Positions 20,404-22,639 of a stretch of DNA of 22,639 bases are shown here, piece by piece. The position numbers and the translations under genes are program-made. The DNA lies in assembly GCA_020436865.1 (NCBI GenBank), contig JAGQXA010000379.1, positions 1-22,639 of the forward strand, in the 5' to 3' direction. The number at the start of each line of letters is the position of its first letter. The first letter of the stretch is position 1. This DNA is from Saprospiraceae bacterium. GTDB taxonomy: Bacteria > Bacteroidota > Bacteroidia > Chitinophagales > Saprospiraceae. The notes beneath the pieces are model-generated. The model made no database searches. It was given only the letters and a program-made list of their open reading frames with translations, and had not been told where the DNA came from.

Positions 20404-22639
20404 ATGAGGTTAGTAACATGGTCAATCGTTAGCGTACTCCCCTTGCTACTAGGGGGGTACGCCCATTTCAACAACTGGAAAACCCAACTGACGCACAGTG
20501 CGGCACAAGTCGAAACAGCGCCCCTGCCGCCGGCCGTCTGTAACTCTCAAAACTTCATTCTGACGGAGCGGAAGGCCAACGTGCCGGGATATATCCCGCA
20601 TTTCGTGCCGAGCGCTAACAAGATGTTTGAGGACAGTCCTTACGAAAAAGCTACCCCGGAATTATCGACCAACATCAATGTCAATGCCTCGAATGTGCTG
20701 ATCGTCGATCCGCCGGGCTCGGGTGGGCCCAATTCCTTCAACAACTGGAATCAGATGCTCAGCAACAACAAGGATGTGTATCTGCTCAAACCGGGCGATT
20801 ACACCTCGTTGGGCGTGTTCAAACCCAACATGAGCGGCACGTATTACAAGCGGAAGGTGCTCCGGGCATATTACCCCGCAGGGAAATGCACCATCGAGGG
20901 CTATGGAACGCTAGCACCGCTCGACGACATCCATCCCTATCAGCTCAAGGAAACCTCCTGCGAGGTGGTGATCGAAGGTTTTTTCCTGAATTCCCGGAGC
21001 TATTGGACGATCGGCAACCTGACGGTACGAGGCTCTCATGACTACGAATACAGTACCTACAAGTGTGATCCGACCGCCTACTACTTCATATCCGGTGGCC
21101 CCGGAAGCGTCATGTTCCAGGCGAACTACAATGTGATCCACAAATGCCTGTTCGAAGAATCGATCAAGGGGGGGTATCTGCGGATGTTCAACTGCAATTA
21201 CAACACGATCCAGAAAAGCGTCTTCAACGACAAATTCACGGAGCGGGGTCAGGATTTCGGGGGCATCGTCCTGGAAGCGGGCATCGGCAAAGTCTCGCGC
21301 TGCAATGCCATCGTTTCCAACGAGTTCATCAACATCGACGGGATCGGACTGAACTTTCAACATCCCTGCGAAAAACCGGGCAACGACCCCTTCCTGTCGA
21401 CGGGCACGGTCGACGGTACGGTCATCGCAAACAACGACATCTACATGAAGGGGGAATACCACCCCTGTCAGATCAACGGGAAATGGCTGGAAGAATGCGC
21501 CTGTTCGGAAGACGGGCTCGATATCAAGAACGGCTCCTCCTGTCCGAGCGAACCGGTCATGATCGTCGGCAACCGGATCTGGGGCTATCGTGGCACCGAC
21601 CAGTGTTGCGGGGGCACGGGCGGCTCCGGCCCGGGCATCCTCATCCATAAGAACGCCCAGAATGTCGTGGTCAAGGACAACATTATCTTCAACTGCGCCA
21701 GCGGCATTACGATCGAATCGGGCAATGTGTACGATAATTGCAATCAGCCCAACAACAAGGGTGTGGTGGAAAATATCGTGGTCACCAACAATTTCATCAC
21801 GGAGATGGCGGAAGAGCTGGTCGACAAGAATTCCGAGATATCCGGGGTGGCCCTGATCAGCCGGGCACATAAAGTGTCGGTCTATTACAATACGTTCCGC
21901 GACGTCGATCGCTTTCTCAATCTTCGCGAAGATCTGGGAGAGGACGAGCCCATTTCCAACCACTTTCAGTGCAACACTTTTCTTCGCGGAGCGAAATCAT
22001 GCCACTTCTACCCCTTCCTTGCCTCCTGCCCTCCCAATCCGGCCGACACCGACTCGCGAAGCGGACTGAACGCCTGGTATGATTTTCCCGGACTACAATA
22101 CATTTATCAGGTCAATCTCCCGCTCAGTACCAACACCTACAGCCCGGCACTCAGCGCGTCTAATCTGAGTTGCTACACCGTGTACCTGAAGCGGTGGACC
22201 GGCGCAGAGGAAAAGACCTTCTCCTTTGCCGTGCCGACCAAATACGGCTCCTACGTGAATGGGCCGACCGTCAATACGCTATCGAACTGCGATTGCAAGA
22301 GTAAACTGTTGTACCCCGACGGTTGGGATATCGAAAAATGGGTCGATATCCCACTGCCCACCGAAACCTGCGCCAACAGCTGCACCAATTTTGGCGGCAG
22401 CGGCGCAGGGGTGGGCGACTCAGCGGCGGAAGGTCACGTTCTGCAGGCCGTTGCCTATCCCAATCCGAATAACGGGCGATTCCTATTGCAGTTGGATGGA
22501 TTGCCGGCCGGAGAGCCGGTGGTGATTCGCATTTTCAACGTAGAGGGAGAATTCCTCGGCAGGGTCGACGCCGGCGAAGCGCCCGAACTCGACCTGAGCG
22601 ACTATCCGAACGGCATGTACCTGCTGGTCGTCGAAGCGG
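20404..22639 (+). CDS. Secreted right-handed parallel beta-helix protein with T9SS sorting domain, 3' end cut
   Basis: 745 codons are visible; the reading frame runs off the right edge. The first Met in frame (20404) opens a hydrophobic segment (MRLVTWSIVSVLPLLLGGYA) that serves as signal peptide. An N-terminal segment leads to YLLKPGDY, a typical first strand of pectate-lyase-like folds. Many short units such as NYNVIHKCLFEE, NYNTIQKSVFND, NAIVSNEFINI, NVVVKDNIIFN and NIVVTNNFITE then follow (residues about 160-510), the Asn-rich ladder of a right-handed parallel beta-helix. A Cys-containing linker region follows. YPNPNNGRF at about residue 684 begins a T9SS type A domain reaching NGMYLLVVEA, so perhaps only 10-15 residues are missing. 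Proteins of this fold bind or cleave polysaccharides, but no catalytic site of a specific lyase family is recognised, so no enzyme activity is assigned. Confidence 0.88.
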   Translation, partial: MRLVTWSIVSVLPLLLGGYAHFNNWKTQLTHSAAQVETAPLPPAVCNSQNFILTERKANVPGYIPHFVPSANKMFEDSPYEKATPELSTNINVNASNVLIVDPPGSGGPNSFNNWNQMLSNNKDVYLLKPGDYTSLGVFKPNMSGTYYKRKVLRAYYPAGKCTIEGYGTLAPLDDIHPYQLKETSCEVVIEGFFLNSRSYWTIGNLTVRGSHDYEYSTYKCDPTAYYFISGGPGSVMFQANYNVIHKCLFEESIKGGYLRMFNCNYNTIQKSVFNDKFTERGQDFGGIVLEAGIGKVSRCNAIVSNEFINIDGIGLNFQHPCEKPGNDPFLSTGTVDGTVIANNDIYMKGEYHPCQINGKWLEECACSEDGLDIKNGSSCPSEPVMIVGNRIWGYRGTDQCCGGTGGSGPGILIHKNAQNVVVKDNIIFNCASGITIESGNVYDNCNQPNNKGVVENIVVTNNFITEMAEELVDKNSEISGVALISRAHKVSVYYNTFRDVDRFLNLREDLGEDEPISNHFQCNTFLRGAKSCHFYPFLASCPPNPADTDSRSGLNAWYDFPGLQYIYQVNLPLSTNTYSPALSASNLSCYTVYLKRWTGAEEKTFSFAVPTKYGSYVNGPTVNTLSNCDCKSKLLYPDGWDIEKWVDIPLPTETCANSCTNFGGSGAGVGDSAAEGHVLQAVAYPNPNNGRFLLQLDGLPAGEPVVIRIFNVEGEFLGRVDAGEAPELDLSDYPNGMYLLVVEA

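Noticed and set aside
20911..21963. 350-codon open frame on the minus strand
   Set aside because: Antisense to the beta-helix ladder of the secreted protein; its regular Val/Asp pattern mirrors the repeat on the other strand.

Overview
The window looks like chromosomal DNA of a GC-rich member of the Bacteroidota, probably Saprospiria/Lewinella-like (the class is inference). The evidence is two type IX secretion (T9SS) C-terminal sorting domains, a hybrid two-component/AraC regulator, an S46 dipeptidyl-peptidase, a DUF3667 protein, start codons mostly without Shine-Dalgarno sequences, and several -7 elements close to the Bacteroidota consensus TAnnTTTG. I see no tRNA, rRNA, CRISPR array, insertion sequence or phage gene.

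Left part (1-5592): a DUF3667 membrane protein runs off the left edge on the minus strand. It diverges from an exported Tyr/His-rich protein of unknown function (826-2514). That gene converges on a TPR-type hybrid sensor kinase/AraC regulator (2716-5592, minus), and two long palindromes lie between their 3' ends.

Centre-left (5593-9899): divergent from the hybrid regulator is a tight two-gene operon. It encodes a signal-peptide-bearing dikinase-like protein (phosphohistidine domain followed by a PPDK-type ATP-binding domain, the order seen in glucan water dikinases) and an exported class A beta-lactamase-fold serine hydrolase. A 9-nt direct repeat spaced by exactly 63 nt lies in the divergent promoter region. 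This trio is the least conventional system in the window.

Centre (9964-14938, minus): an exported AstE/aspartoacylase-like zinc hydrolase, a second exported beta-lactamase-fold serine hydrolase, and a nucleotide-transporter-like membrane protein fused to a long HEAT-repeat region. The last two are probably co-transcribed.

Right part (15040-22639): an IscR-like Rrf2 regulator with three Cys and one His as probable Fe-S ligands. A perfect inverted repeat sits just before its start. A near copy with the same 9-6-9 geometry lies just before the next gene, a secreted animal-type haem peroxidase with a T9SS tail. This predicts a compact redox-responsive regulon. After a palindromic terminator come an S46 peptidase (DPP7-like by one specificity position), a 547-nt structured non-coding stretch, and a large secreted parallel beta-helix protein with a T9SS tail, cut by the right edge.

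Most products carry export signals, so the region is dominated by cell-envelope and secreted functions and their regulators.
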